A program made the translations under genes and the position numbers. The notes below the pieces were generated by a model, which did no database searches, was not told the DNA's origin, and saw only the letters and a list, made by a program, of their open reading frames with translations. A stretch of DNA of 49,893 nucleotides from Xylophilus ampelinus (lineage in GTDB: Bacteria > Pseudomonadota > Gammaproteobacteria > Burkholderiales > Burkholderiaceae_C): assembly GCF_901875635.1 (NCBI RefSeq), contig NZ_CABFMN010000105.1, forward strand, positions 1 to 49,893, in the 5' to 3' direction. Positions 8,874 to 16,476 of this stretch are shown here, one piece after another (position 1 is the stretch's first letter; every line of letters starts with the position of its first letter).

Positions 8874-10076
8874 GTGCCCCAGCGAATCCCTCCCCTGAAG
8901 ATCAGCGCCTTCACGGCCACCACCGCCCTGGGCACCGGCAAGGCCGCGCTGCTCGAAGGGCTCGAACAATCCCGAAGCGGCCTGCGCGCCAACGATTTCG
9001 GCGAACCGGCCGAGCAGCGACTGGCCACCTTCATCGGCCGCGTCGACGGCGTGGAGGACGTGGCCCTGCCGCCCGAACTCGCCAGCTGGGACTGCCGCAA
9101 CAACCGCCTGGCCTGGAAGGGCCTGAACGCCGACGGCTTCATCGAGGCGGCGCGCGCCGCCCGCGAGCGCTACGGCGCGCACCGCGTGGCGGTGATCGTG
9201 GGCACCTCCACCTCCAGCATCGGCGACACCGAGCTGGCCTACACGCAGATGGATGCCGAGGGGCGCTTTCCCGAACGCATGCGCCACAGCGAGCTGCACA
9301 CCACGCACTCGCTGGGCCTGTTCGTGGCCGCGGCGCTGGGCCTGGAAGGGCCGAACGAGACGCTGTCGACGGCCTGCTCGTCCAGCGCCAAGGTCTTCGC
9401 GTCGGCCGAGCGGCTGATGCGCCTGGGCCTGATCGACGCGGCCGTGGTCGGCGGTGTCGACACGCTCTGCGGCAGCGTGCTCTTCGGCTTCAACTCGCTG
9501 GAGCTGGTGTCGAACAAGCCCTGCCAGCCTTTCGACGTGGACCGTGGCGGCATCTCGCTGGGCGAGGCGGCGGGCTTCGCACTGCTCGAACGTGGCGCCG
9601 GCCCGCTCGAGCTGCTGGGCTACGGCGAGGCCAGCGACGCGCACCACATGTCGACGCCGCACCCCGAGGGCGCCGGCGCCGAGCGCGCGCTCAACGATGC
9701 GCTGGCGCGTGCCGGACTCGCGCCCGACGCGATCGACTACATCAACATGCACGGCACCGCGAGCGCCAAGAATGACGAGGTCGAGGCCGCGCTGGTGGCG
9801 CGCCGCTTCCCGGCGCGCACGCATGCCAGCTCGACCAAGGGTTTCACCGGCCACACGCTGGGCGCGGCCGGCATCGTCGAGGCGGTGATCAGCCTGCTGG
9901 CGCTGGAAACGGGCCTGATGCCCGGCACCGTCAACAGCGTGACGCCCGACCCGGTGTGCGGGCCGCAGATCCGGCTGCAGCCCGCCAGGGGCGAGGTGCG
10001 CCATGCGCTGTCGAATTCCTTCGGCTTCGGCGGCAACAACTGCGCGCTGATCTTCGGCAAGGGAGCGGCGGCATGA
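8874..10076 (+). CDS. Beta-ketoacyl-ACP synthase (FabF/ApeO-like ketosynthase)
   Basis: The 400-residue ketosynthase should catalyse decarboxylative Claisen condensation of acyl and malonyl groups on ACP. The Cys-His-His triad is intact: the nucleophile in LSTACSSSAKVFASAERL, the first His in NMHGTASAKNDEVE and the second in KGFTGHTLGAAG. A C-terminal GFGGNN loop is present. The GTG at 8874-8876 is the likely start, directly before PQRIPPLKISAFTATTALG; no ATG fits. The next gene overlaps by 4 bases (ATGA) and encodes a chain-length factor, so the two probably form a type II heterodimer as in aryl-polyene synthesis. No ACP, ketoreductase or dehydratase lies in the window, so the partners must be shared or distant. 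Confidence 0.88.
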   Translation: MPQRIPPLKISAFTATTALGTGKAALLEGLEQSRSGLRANDFGEPAEQRLATFIGRVDGVEDVALPPELASWDCRNNRLAWKGLNADGFIEAARAARERYGAHRVAVIVGTSTSSIGDTELAYTQMDAEGRFPERMRHSELHTTHSLGLFVAAALGLEGPNETLSTACSSSAKVFASAERLMRLGLIDAAVVGGVDTLCGSVLFGFNSLELVSNKPCQPFDVDRGGISLGEAAGFALLERGAGPLELLGYGEASDAHHMSTPHPEGAGAERALNDALARAGLAPDAIDYINMHGTASAKNDEVEAALVARRFPARTHASSTKGFTGHTLGAAGIVEAVISLLALETGLMPGTVNSVTPDPVCGPQIRLQPARGEVRHALSNSFGFGGNNCALIFGKGAAA

Positions 10077-10888
10077 GCACGTCCGGCACCCCCACGCTTT
10101 ACATCGAAGGCGTCGCCTTCTGGGCACCGACGCTGCCCGGCTGGGACATCGCCCGCGCTGCCTTCCGCGGCGAAGGCGCGCCGGCCGACCCGCCGGCCAA
10201 GCGGCCGTCGCCCCAGGTGCTGGCCCCGGCCGAGCGCCGCCGCGCGCCCGACACGGTGGCGCTGGCACTCGAGGTGGCCGGCGCCAGCGTCGCCGCCTCG
10301 GGCCGCTCGGCCGCCGACCTGCCCTGCGTCTTCGCATCGGCGCACGGCGACCTGGCCATCAACGACTACATGTGTGCCGTGCTGGCCAGCACGCCCACGC
10401 AGCTGTCGCCGATCAAGTTCCACAACTCGGTGCACAACGCCGCGGTGGGCTACTGGACGATCGGCACCGGCTGCCAGCAGGCCAGCAATTCGCTGAGCGC
10501 CTTCGAGAACACCTTTGCCGCCGCGCTGCTGGAGGCCGCCGCGCAGTGCGCCGCCGACACGCAGCCGCTGCTGGTGGTGGGCTTCGACGCCGAGGCCGTG
10601 GGCCCGCTCAAGCAGGTGCATGTGAGCGAAGGCCTGCTGGCGGGCGGCTTCGTGCTGGCGCCGAAGCGCACCGAGCACACGGTGGCGGCCGTCGACTGGA
10701 CGCTGGTCCACGGCCCTGCCACTCGCGCGCCGCTGCAATCGGCCGCGGCGCAGGCGCTGCCGCCCAACGCGATCTCCGACCTGCTGCCGCTCTTCGAGGC
10801 CCTGGCCACGCTGGGGCCCGACAGCCCGCCGCTGCGCATGCCGCTGTCGCCGCAGCTCGCGCTCGAACTGACCCTCCGACCCGCCTAG
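10073..10888 (+). CDS. Beta-ketoacyl synthase chain-length factor
   Basis: This 271-residue protein belongs to the short ketosynthase-like chain-length-factor family found in aryl-polyene clusters (ApeC-like). The family signature is SPIKFHNSVHNAAVGYW followed by an AS-rich segment, SNSLSAFENTFAAALLEAA. The active-site cysteine pattern of a true ketosynthase is absent from that segment. Such proteins pair with a ketosynthase and set product length. Its ATG overlaps the ketosynthase stop, which indicates translational coupling and fixed stoichiometry. The gene for a halogenase-like flavoprotein follows 9 bases later. The polyketide product is unknown. Confidence 0.85.
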   Translation: MSTSGTPTLYIEGVAFWAPTLPGWDIARAAFRGEGAPADPPAKRPSPQVLAPAERRRAPDTVALALEVAGASVAASGRSAADLPCVFASAHGDLAINDYMCAVLASTPTQLSPIKFHNSVHNAAVGYWTIGTGCQQASNSLSAFENTFAAALLEAAAQCAADTQPLLVVGFDAEAVGPLKQVHVSEGLLAGGFVLAPKRTEHTVAAVDWTLVHGPATRAPLQSAAAQALPPNAISDLLPLFEALATLGPDSPPLRMPLSPQLALELTLRPA

Positions 10889-10897
10889 GACACGTCC

Positions 10898-12532
10898 ATG
10901 CCCGCTGCCGCCCTCGACCACCACGACGTGATCATCATGGGCGGCGGGCTGGCAGGCCTGACGCTGGCGCTGCAGCTCAAGCAGCGCTTCGAGGGCATCG
11001 ACGTGCTGGTGCTGGAGCGGCGCGCGCACCCGGTGCCGCATGCGGCGCACAAGGTGGGCGAGTCGTCGGTGGAGATCGGCGCCCATTACTTCGACACGGT
11101 GCTGGGCCTGAAGAACCACCTCGACAACGCGCAGCTGCGCAAGTTCGGCTTCCGCTTCTTCTTCAGCGAGGGCCGGCGCGACATCGACCGCGTGACCGAG
11201 ATCGGCGCCAGCCGCGTGCTGGCCACGCCCAGCTACCAGATCGACCGCGGCATCTTCGAGAACTACCTGGCCCAGGAAGCCGCCGCGCGCGGCGTGCGCT
11301 TCGTCGACAGCGCGCTGGTGCGCAGCATCTCGCTCGACGCCGCGGCGGGCCGGCACCGCATCGGCTGGACCGAGAACGGCGAGGCGCACGAAGCCGAATG
11401 CCGCTGGCTCATCGACGCTTGCGGGCGCGCCGGGCTGCTCAAGCGCAAGCTGGGCCTTGCCGAGCCGAACGCGCACGACGCCAACGCGGTGTGGTTCCGC
11501 ATCGGCGAGCGCATCGCCATCGACGACTGGAGCGACGACCCGACCTGGCGCGCGCGCTGCGAACCCGAGGGCCGGCGCTGGCTGTCGACCAACCACCTGT
11601 GCGGTGCGGGCTACTGGGTGTGGCTGATCCCGCTGGCCTCGGGTTCGCACTCGGTGGGCATCGTGGCCGACCCCAAGCTGCACCCGCTGGACACGATGGA
11701 CAGCTTCGACAAGGCGATGGCGTGGCTGCGCACGTACCAGCCGCGCCTGTTCGACGCGCTCGACGACAAGCGGCACCTGCTGCAGGACTTCGCGTTCTTC
11801 CGCAAGTTCTCGTACGGCTGCAAGCAGGTCTTCAGCGGCGATCGCTGGGCACTGACGGGCGAGGCGGGGCTGTTCCTCGACCCGTTCTATTCGCCGGGCA
11901 GCGACTTCATCGCGATGAGCAACACCTTCATCTGCGACCTGATCGCGCACGACCGCTCGGGGCGCTCGGTAGACGCCAGGGCGCAGCTGTATGACCAGAT
12001 CTACCACTCGTTCTACGAGAGCACGCTGGCGCTCTACCAGGACCAGTACCCGCTCTTCGGCGACCCGGAGGTGCTGCCGGTCAAGGTGATCTGGGACTAC
12101 ACCTACTACTGGGGCGTGCTGTCGCAGCTGTTCTTCCAGGAGCGGCTCACCGACCTCGCGTCGCTGGGCAACCTGCGCGAGGAGTTGCAGCACTGCCAGC
12201 GGCTGAACATCGCGATGCAGGCCTTCCTGCGCGACTGGTCGGCGGTAAGCGATCGTGCCAACCCGGCCGCCATGCTCGACCAGGCCTCGCTGCCGTGGTT
12301 CGCCGAACTCAACGCCAGCCTGCGCCGGCCCTGCGCCGACAGCCGCGCCTTCCAGGCCCGGGTGCGCGGCTGCGTGGCGCAGCTGCGCACGCTGGCCGCG
12401 CAGATCCGCGACGAGGCGCTGAGCGCCCACCCGCAGCTGCAGGCCGCGGCGCTCGATGCACTTCTCGAGCAGAACATGCCCGCAACGCCCGTGGATCGGG
12501 CGCAGGGCGCTATGCTTTTTGCAGCAAGCTGA
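10898..12532 (+). CDS. FAD-dependent halogenase-like flavoprotein
   Basis: The 544-residue flavoprotein has an N-terminal Rossmann motif GGGLAGLTLALQLKQ (about residues 15-29). It also has KVGESSVEIG near 52-61 and a second FAD-contact segment, GEAGLFLDPFYSPGSDF, near 321-337. Two features recall flavin-dependent halogenases of the PrnA/CmlS type. WVWLIP at 240-245 keeps the W-x-W-x-I-P pattern, and K82 in RKFGFRF lies where the catalytic lysine is expected. The Gly that normally precedes the first Trp is Tyr here. It could halogenate or oxidise the product of the upstream ketosynthase pair; some aryl polyenes are halogenated. A plain FAD monooxygenase remains possible. It lies 9 bases after the chain-length factor. 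Confidence 0.75.
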   Translation: MPAAALDHHDVIIMGGGLAGLTLALQLKQRFEGIDVLVLERRAHPVPHAAHKVGESSVEIGAHYFDTVLGLKNHLDNAQLRKFGFRFFFSEGRRDIDRVTEIGASRVLATPSYQIDRGIFENYLAQEAAARGVRFVDSALVRSISLDAAAGRHRIGWTENGEAHEAECRWLIDACGRAGLLKRKLGLAEPNAHDANAVWFRIGERIAIDDWSDDPTWRARCEPEGRRWLSTNHLCGAGYWVWLIPLASGSHSVGIVADPKLHPLDTMDSFDKAMAWLRTYQPRLFDALDDKRHLLQDFAFFRKFSYGCKQVFSGDRWALTGEAGLFLDPFYSPGSDFIAMSNTFICDLIAHDRSGRSVDARAQLYDQIYHSFYESTLALYQDQYPLFGDPEVLPVKVIWDYTYYWGVLSQLFFQERLTDLASLGNLREELQHCQRLNIAMQAFLRDWSAVSDRANPAAMLDQASLPWFAELNASLRRPCADSRAFQARVRGCVAQLRTLAAQIRDEALSAHPQLQAAALDALLEQNMPATPVDRAQGAMLFAAS

Positions 12533-12548
12533 GCGCGGGCGCGACGGC

Positions 12549-12566
12549 GCTTTACGGCAGCTTTAC
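12549..12566 (+). promoter_or_regulatory. Tandem repeat resembling an OmpR-family response-regulator site
   Basis: GCTTTAC occurs at 12549-12555 and again at 12560-12566, a period of 11 bases, about one helical turn. OmpR/PhoB-type regulators bind direct repeats of this spacing. It lies about 87 bases upstream of the response-regulator start, so autoregulation is a reasonable inference. Confidence 0.4.
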
Positions 12567-12652
12567 AGGGCATTCAAGACCCCTTGCCCGCGCGCGGGCA
12601 GCATGAGCGCATTCGGCCTGGCAGAGCGGGCCGCCAAGAAAGAAGAGACCGC

Positions 12653-13372
12653 ATGACGACGCCTCAACTCCTGATGATCGAAGACGACGCGCGCCTGGCG
12701 CAGATGGTGAGCGAGTACCTCACGCAGTCGGGCTTCGAGGTGGTGCACGCCGGGGACGGTGCCAAGGGCCTGGAACAACTGCAGGCGCGCACGCCCGACC
12801 TGGTGATCCTCGACCTCATGCTGCCCGACACCGACGGGCTGGACGTGTGCCGCCGCATCCGCGCGCTGCCCGGCGCACAGGCCAAGGTGCCGGTGCTGAT
12901 GCTGACTGCCAAGGGCGACCCGATGGACCGCATCATCGGCCTGGAACTGGGGGCCGACGACTATTTGCCGAAGCCCTTCGAGCCGCGCGAGCTGCTGGCG
13001 CGCATCCGCGCGGTGCTGCGCCGGCGGGGCGAAGGCGCGCAGGCCGCCGCGTCGGCGCCGGCGACGCTGATCCGCTTCGGCTCGCTCGAGATCGACCGCG
13101 ACGCCCGCACCGTGACCGTGGGCGGACAGCAGGCCGAACTCACCTCGTACCAGTTCGACCTGCTCGTGACCATGGCCGAGCGTGCCGGCCGAGTGCTCAC
13201 CCGCGACCAGATCATGGAGGCCGTGCGCGGCCGCGAGCTGGAAGCCTTCGACCGCAGCATCGACGTGCACATGGGCCGCATCCGCGCCGCCATCGAGGCC
13301 GACCCCAAAAACCCCAAGCGCATCCTGACGGTGCGCGGCGTCGGCTACGTGTTCGCCAAGCAGCAGGATTGA
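12653..13372 (+). CDS. OmpR/PhoB-family response regulator
   Basis: The 239-residue product has an N-terminal receiver domain with the acidic pocket IEDD (9-12), phospho-acceptor D54 in VILDLMLPD and the conserved Lys in YLPKPFEP. The C-terminal half is a winged helix with the typical ending RIRAAIEADPKNPKRILTV and RGVGYVF. The ATG follows the purine-rich ribosome site AAGAAAGAAGAG. The cognate histidine kinase starts 179 bases downstream on the same strand. The gap holds a palindromic repeat. The closest general resemblance is to RstA/QseB-type regulators, but the signal and regulon are unknown. A candidate binding site lies upstream at 12549-12566. Confidence 0.92.
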   Translation: MTTPQLLMIEDDARLAQMVSEYLTQSGFEVVHAGDGAKGLEQLQARTPDLVILDLMLPDTDGLDVCRRIRALPGAQAKVPVLMLTAKGDPMDRIIGLELGADDYLPKPFEPRELLARIRAVLRRRGEGAQAAASAPATLIRFGSLEIDRDARTVTVGGQQAELTSYQFDLLVTMAERAGRVLTRDQIMEAVRGRELEAFDRSIDVHMGRIRAAIEADPKNPKRILTVRGVGYVFAKQQD

Positions 13373-13424
13373 CGTTGCCCCACCGACGCACCGCCCCACC
13401 GACCCACCTCGCGCATCACCCCGC

Positions 13425-13485
13425 CCGTTCGGGCTGAGCCTGTCGAAGCCCCGGCACCCGCCTTCGACGAGCTCAGGCCGAACGG
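13425..13485. repeat. Dispersed palindrome (CTGAGCCTGTCGAAG type), copy 1
   Basis: CGTTCGGGCTGAGCCTGTCG and, inverted, CTTCGACGAGCTCAGGCCGA form imperfect arms around a short spacer between the response regulator and the sensor kinase genes. A closely related copy is at 31305-31354. Palindromes with this wording are common between genes in Burkholderiales, as I recall. It may affect the mRNA between the two cotranscribed genes. Confidence 0.75.
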
Positions 13486-13551
13486 TTCGCGACGCACTCC
13501 AACACGCTCGCACGGCGCCACCCCCCCACGCATCCACGCATTCGTCGCCTC

Positions 13552-14742
13552 ATGATCAAGCTCTTCACCCGCCACCTCTACGTGCGCATCTGGCTGGCCG
13601 TGCTGGCCGGGGTGGCCGTGGTCGTGTTCGCGGCGGGCTGGGCCTGGCGCGAGGCCGACGAGCAGCGCACGCAGCCGCTGCCGCGCGACGTGACGCTGCG
13701 CGACACGCAGGACCAGCTCATCGGCACCGGCAAGTCGCTGCGTACCAGCCGGCCGGGCGAGCCGCTGGAGTTCACCATCACGCTCAACAACGGCCAGCAG
13801 TTCGTGATGGAGCTGGGGCCGCGCGGCGAGCGGCGCCCGTCGCCGCCGCCCTGGCTGAACCCACGCACCGGCATCTTCTGGCTGCTGGGCATGGTGGGCC
13901 TGGCGACGGCGCTGGGGCTGTTCCCCATCGTGCGCCGGCTCACGCAGCGGCTGGAGAGCGTGCAGCGCAGCGTGCAACGCTTCGGCGAAGGCGACCTGAG
14001 CGCGCGTGCGCGCGACGACGGCGAGGACGAGGTGGCCGACCTGGCGCGGCGATTCAACGATGCGGCGACGCGCATCGAGCAGCTCATCCGCTCGCACAAG
14101 TCGCTGCTGGCCAATGCGTCGCACGAGCTGCGTTCGCCGCTGACGCGCATCCGCATGGGCCTGGAGCTCATGGGGGACAAGCCCAGCCCCACCGCCAAGG
14201 CCGAGATCTCGCGCAACATCGCCGAGCTGGACCAGCTGATCGACGAAATCCTGCTGTCCAGCCGCCTCGATGCGCGCGAGGCCGACATGGGCACCGTCGA
14301 GACGGTGGACCTGATGGGCCTGGCCGCCGAGGAATGCGCCCGCGTCGAGGCCGACCTGGACGTCGCCGAGGGCACCGACATCGCCGCGCTGACGGTGCGC
14401 GGCGTGCCGCGACTGCTGCGTCGCGCGGTGCGCAACCTGCTCGAGAACGCGCGCCGCTACGGCGACGGCACGCCGATCGAGGCGCAGCTCGCGGCCAGCG
14501 CCGACGGTACGCGCGCCGTGGTGCGTGTGAACGACCGCGGCCCCGGCGTGCCGGCCGCCCTGCGCGAACGCATCTTCGAGCCCTTCTACCGGCTGCCCGG
14601 CGCCAGCGAGCGCGAAGGCGGCGTGGGCCTGGGCCTGGCGCTGGTGAAGTCGATCGTGGAACGCCACGGCGGCCAGGTGCGCTGCGAGGACCGGCCGGGC
14701 GGCGGCGCGAGCTTCGTGATCGAGCTCCCGCGCGGGGCCTGA
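13552..14742 (+). CDS. Membrane sensor histidine kinase
   Basis: The 396-residue kinase has a first membrane helix at about 12-30, a short periplasmic loop of about 75 residues and a second helix near 108-125. A HAMP linker (about 125-178) and the dimerisation/phosphoacceptor helix ASHELRSPLTRI with H191 follow. The catalytic domain shows the N box NLLENARRYG, the G1 box VNDRGPGVP and the G2 box GVGLGLALVKSIVERHGG. It is the partner of the upstream OmpR-type regulator. The small periplasmic region has no domain I recognise, so the stimulus is unknown. Overall design resembles RstB/EnvZ-type kinases. Confidence 0.92.
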   Translation: MIKLFTRHLYVRIWLAVLAGVAVVVFAAGWAWREADEQRTQPLPRDVTLRDTQDQLIGTGKSLRTSRPGEPLEFTITLNNGQQFVMELGPRGERRPSPPPWLNPRTGIFWLLGMVGLATALGLFPIVRRLTQRLESVQRSVQRFGEGDLSARARDDGEDEVADLARRFNDAATRIEQLIRSHKSLLANASHELRSPLTRIRMGLELMGDKPSPTAKAEISRNIAELDQLIDEILLSSRLDAREADMGTVETVDLMGLAAEECARVEADLDVAEGTDIAALTVRGVPRLLRRAVRNLLENARRYGDGTPIEAQLAASADGTRAVVRVNDRGPGVPAALRERIFEPFYRLPGASEREGGVGLGLALVKSIVERHGGQVRCEDRPGGGASFVIELPRGA

Positions 14743-14799
14743 CGCGCGGGCGCCGGCGCTCCGTCGCGCCGTTCAGGACGCGGGCCAAAGTTCATGCAT

Positions 14800-14854
14800 G
14801 AAATCGGCCTCCAGCGCCCGCCCTGACTGCGCAGTCAGCTACGTTTTCGATAGC
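14800..14854 (-). repeat. 55-nt double-hairpin repeat, copy B
   Basis: On the minus strand it begins GCTATCGAAAACGTAGC, has GGCGGGCGCT in its second half and ends GGCCGATTTC, in register with the other copies. It occupies the space between the sensor kinase and the O-antigen ligase gene, 36 bases before the latter's start. Confidence 0.8.
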
Positions 14855-14890
14855 ACCCCGAAAGCGGCCACCCCTAGAATCGCGGCCAAC

Positions 14891-16150
14891 ATGCGCAGAC
14901 TTCTCCTCCCCCGCGCCGCAGCGTGCCTGTGGGGCGCGGTGGTCTTCATGCCGGTCGGCGTGAACTACCTCGGTTTCTTCCTGCTGCTGCTGGCCATGCT
15001 GGCCGCCGGCGACTGGCGCGAACGCGCGGCACGCGTGCGCAGCCATCCGCTGTGGTGGCCGGTGATGGCCTTCCTGGTGTGGCAGCTGGCTGTGCTGGCC
15101 TTCGGCCGCCACTACGCCGAGACGCCGGTCAACCTGTGGCACGGCCTGCGGCTCACGGCCACGATGCTGATGGCGCTGGCGCTCACGCGCGAGGAGGCGG
15201 TGTGGGCGATCCGCGGCTTCCTGGGCATCGCGGTGGTGAACATCGCGTACATCGTGGTGTTCTACGGCATCGTCCTCAGCGGCCACACACCCTCGGTGCC
15301 GCCGAACCTGTTCCGCAGCGTGATCTTCCTGGTCGGCAACAAGTCGATCAACAACGCGCTCCTGTTCACGGTGCTGGGCGCGGGCGCCGCGGTCTGCGGG
15401 TTGCTGTGGATGACGCGGCACCGTCCGTACACGGCGCTGCTGGCCTTCGGGGTGACGGCCGTCGCCGTGGTCATCATCAATTTCAACCTCATGTCGCGGA
15501 CCTCGTTGCTGGCGCTGCTGGTGGTGCTGCCGGCCGTCTGCGTGCACCAGTGGCGTCGCCAATGGCGCGCGCTGCTCATCGCCCTGGCCGTGGGCGGCGT
15601 GCTCGTGGGCGCGGCGGCCTGGAACGCGCCGCCCTTCATCGAGCAGAAGCTGGCCACCGGCGTGCAGGAGATCGAAGCGGCGAAGGCCGGCGCAGTGTCC
15701 GAAGGCAGCTGGGTGGTGCGCTATTACATGTACACCGAGACGGCGCGGATGATCCTCGAGAAGCCGCTGACCGGTTGGGGCATCGGCGCCTGGAACAGCG
15801 AGTGGCGCCTGCGCGGCCCGGCCCTGCTGGCCGACTACAACATGCCGCACAACGACTACCTGTGGATGGGCTCCCAGACCGGCTTTCCGGGCCTGCTGGC
15901 GTTGCTGGCGATCGTGCTCACGGGCGTCTGGCAGGGCTGGAAGCGCCCCGACCTGACGGGACGCATCGCCTTCGCCGCCATGCTGATCCTGCTGATGGCC
16001 ACGAGCGTGAACTCGGCGCTGCGCGACGCGCAGATCGGCCTGTCGCTGCTGTGGATCGCGATGGTGTGCCTGCGGCTGGCACACGAGCCAGTCGACTCGC
16101 CCGAACCGTGGCGCGAGGTGCCGCCGCGGCGTTGGCAGCGCGCGGCCTGA
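14891..16150 (+). CDS. O-antigen ligase family membrane protein
   Basis: This 419-residue integral membrane protein has about 10-12 hydrophobic helices and the large loop typical of the Wzy/WaaL superfamily. Landmarks are NFNLMSRTSLLALL in mid-protein and a loop ending LTGWGIGAWNSEWR followed by MPHNDYLWMGSQTGFPGLL. The conserved H-N-D-Y-L motif after the loop is a family hallmark. Members ligate O-antigen to lipid A core or polymerise or attach other glycans. Which substrate is used here cannot be decided, and no other LPS genes lie beside it. The ATG at 14891-14893 was chosen because the upstream extension reads through repeat copy B. Confidence 0.85.
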   Translation: MRRLLLPRAAACLWGAVVFMPVGVNYLGFFLLLLAMLAAGDWRERAARVRSHPLWWPVMAFLVWQLAVLAFGRHYAETPVNLWHGLRLTATMLMALALTREEAVWAIRGFLGIAVVNIAYIVVFYGIVLSGHTPSVPPNLFRSVIFLVGNKSINNALLFTVLGAGAAVCGLLWMTRHRPYTALLAFGVTAVAVVIINFNLMSRTSLLALLVVLPAVCVHQWRRQWRALLIALAVGGVLVGAAAWNAPPFIEQKLATGVQEIEAAKAGAVSEGSWVVRYYMYTETARMILEKPLTGWGIGAWNSEWRLRGPALLADYNMPHNDYLWMGSQTGFPGLLALLAIVLTGVWQGWKRPDLTGRIAFAAMLILLMATSVNSALRDAQIGLSLLWIAMVCLRLAHEPVDSPEPWREVPPRRWQRAA

Positions 16151-16170
16151 AGCCAGCCCTCCACAAAAAG

Positions 16171-16196
16171 AAAAGGCCGCGTCACGCGGCCTTCGT
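16171..16196 (-). terminator. Rho-independent terminator for the ilvE-zinc-finger operon
   Basis: GGCCGCGT (16175-16182) pairs with ACGCGGCC (16184-16191). On the minus strand the stem is followed by a T-rich tail (CCTTTTCTTTTTG), which suits the genes ending at 16220. It may also stop the convergent O-antigen ligase transcript, though its tail on the plus strand is poor. Confidence 0.75.
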
Positions 16197-16219
16197 CATC
16201 GTCCGAGGCTGACAGCGCC

Positions 16220-16471
16220 TCAGTGGTGGTGCCCGAAATGCTCCCCCGCCTTCAGGCGGTACACCGTGCCGCAGTACGGGCATTTGGCCTCGCCGGTGCG
16301 TGCCACGTCCAGGTAGACCTTGGGGTGGCTGTTCCAGAGCTTCATGTCGGCCTTGGGGCTGGGGCAGAAGACGCCGCCCTGGTGGTTGAGGTCCTTGGCG
16401 GCCAGCTCGACCAGTGAGCGGCGGTCGGCGGACTGGACCTGATCGACGAGCGTGCTGTTGTGGTTGGACAT
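16220..16471 (-). CDS. Small zinc-finger protein (zf-CHCC, NDUFS6-like)
   Basis: The 83-residue protein carries the CHCC zinc-binding pattern: C36 in GGVFCPSPK, H49 in LWNSHPKVYLDV and the C64-x2-C67 pair in AKCPYCGTVY. It ends in a histidine-rich tail (HFGHHH). The family is related to the mitochondrial complex I accessory subunit NDUFS6. Its bacterial role is not settled as far as I know. It starts only 5 bases after the ilvE stop, so the two are cotranscribed. A terminator lies just downstream. Confidence 0.85.
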   Translation of the reverse strand: MSNHNSTLVDQVQSADRRSLVELAAKDLNHQGGVFCPSPKADMKLWNSHPKVYLDVARTGEAKCPYCGTVYRLKAGEHFGHHH

Positions 16472-16476
16472 GGTGG

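Noticed and set aside
7386..10337. A 983-codon open frame on the minus strand
   Set aside because: It runs antisense to the AmpG-like and ketosynthase genes, is Arg/His/Gln-rich low-complexity sequence and has no motif. It is a GC-rich shadow frame, like several others of 300-900 codons opposite real genes.
12508..12560. Possible seventh copy of the 55-nt repeat (GCTATGCTTTTTGCAGC...)
   Set aside because: The first hairpin is suggestive, but the second half does not align, and the segment is partly coding sequence of the flavoprotein.
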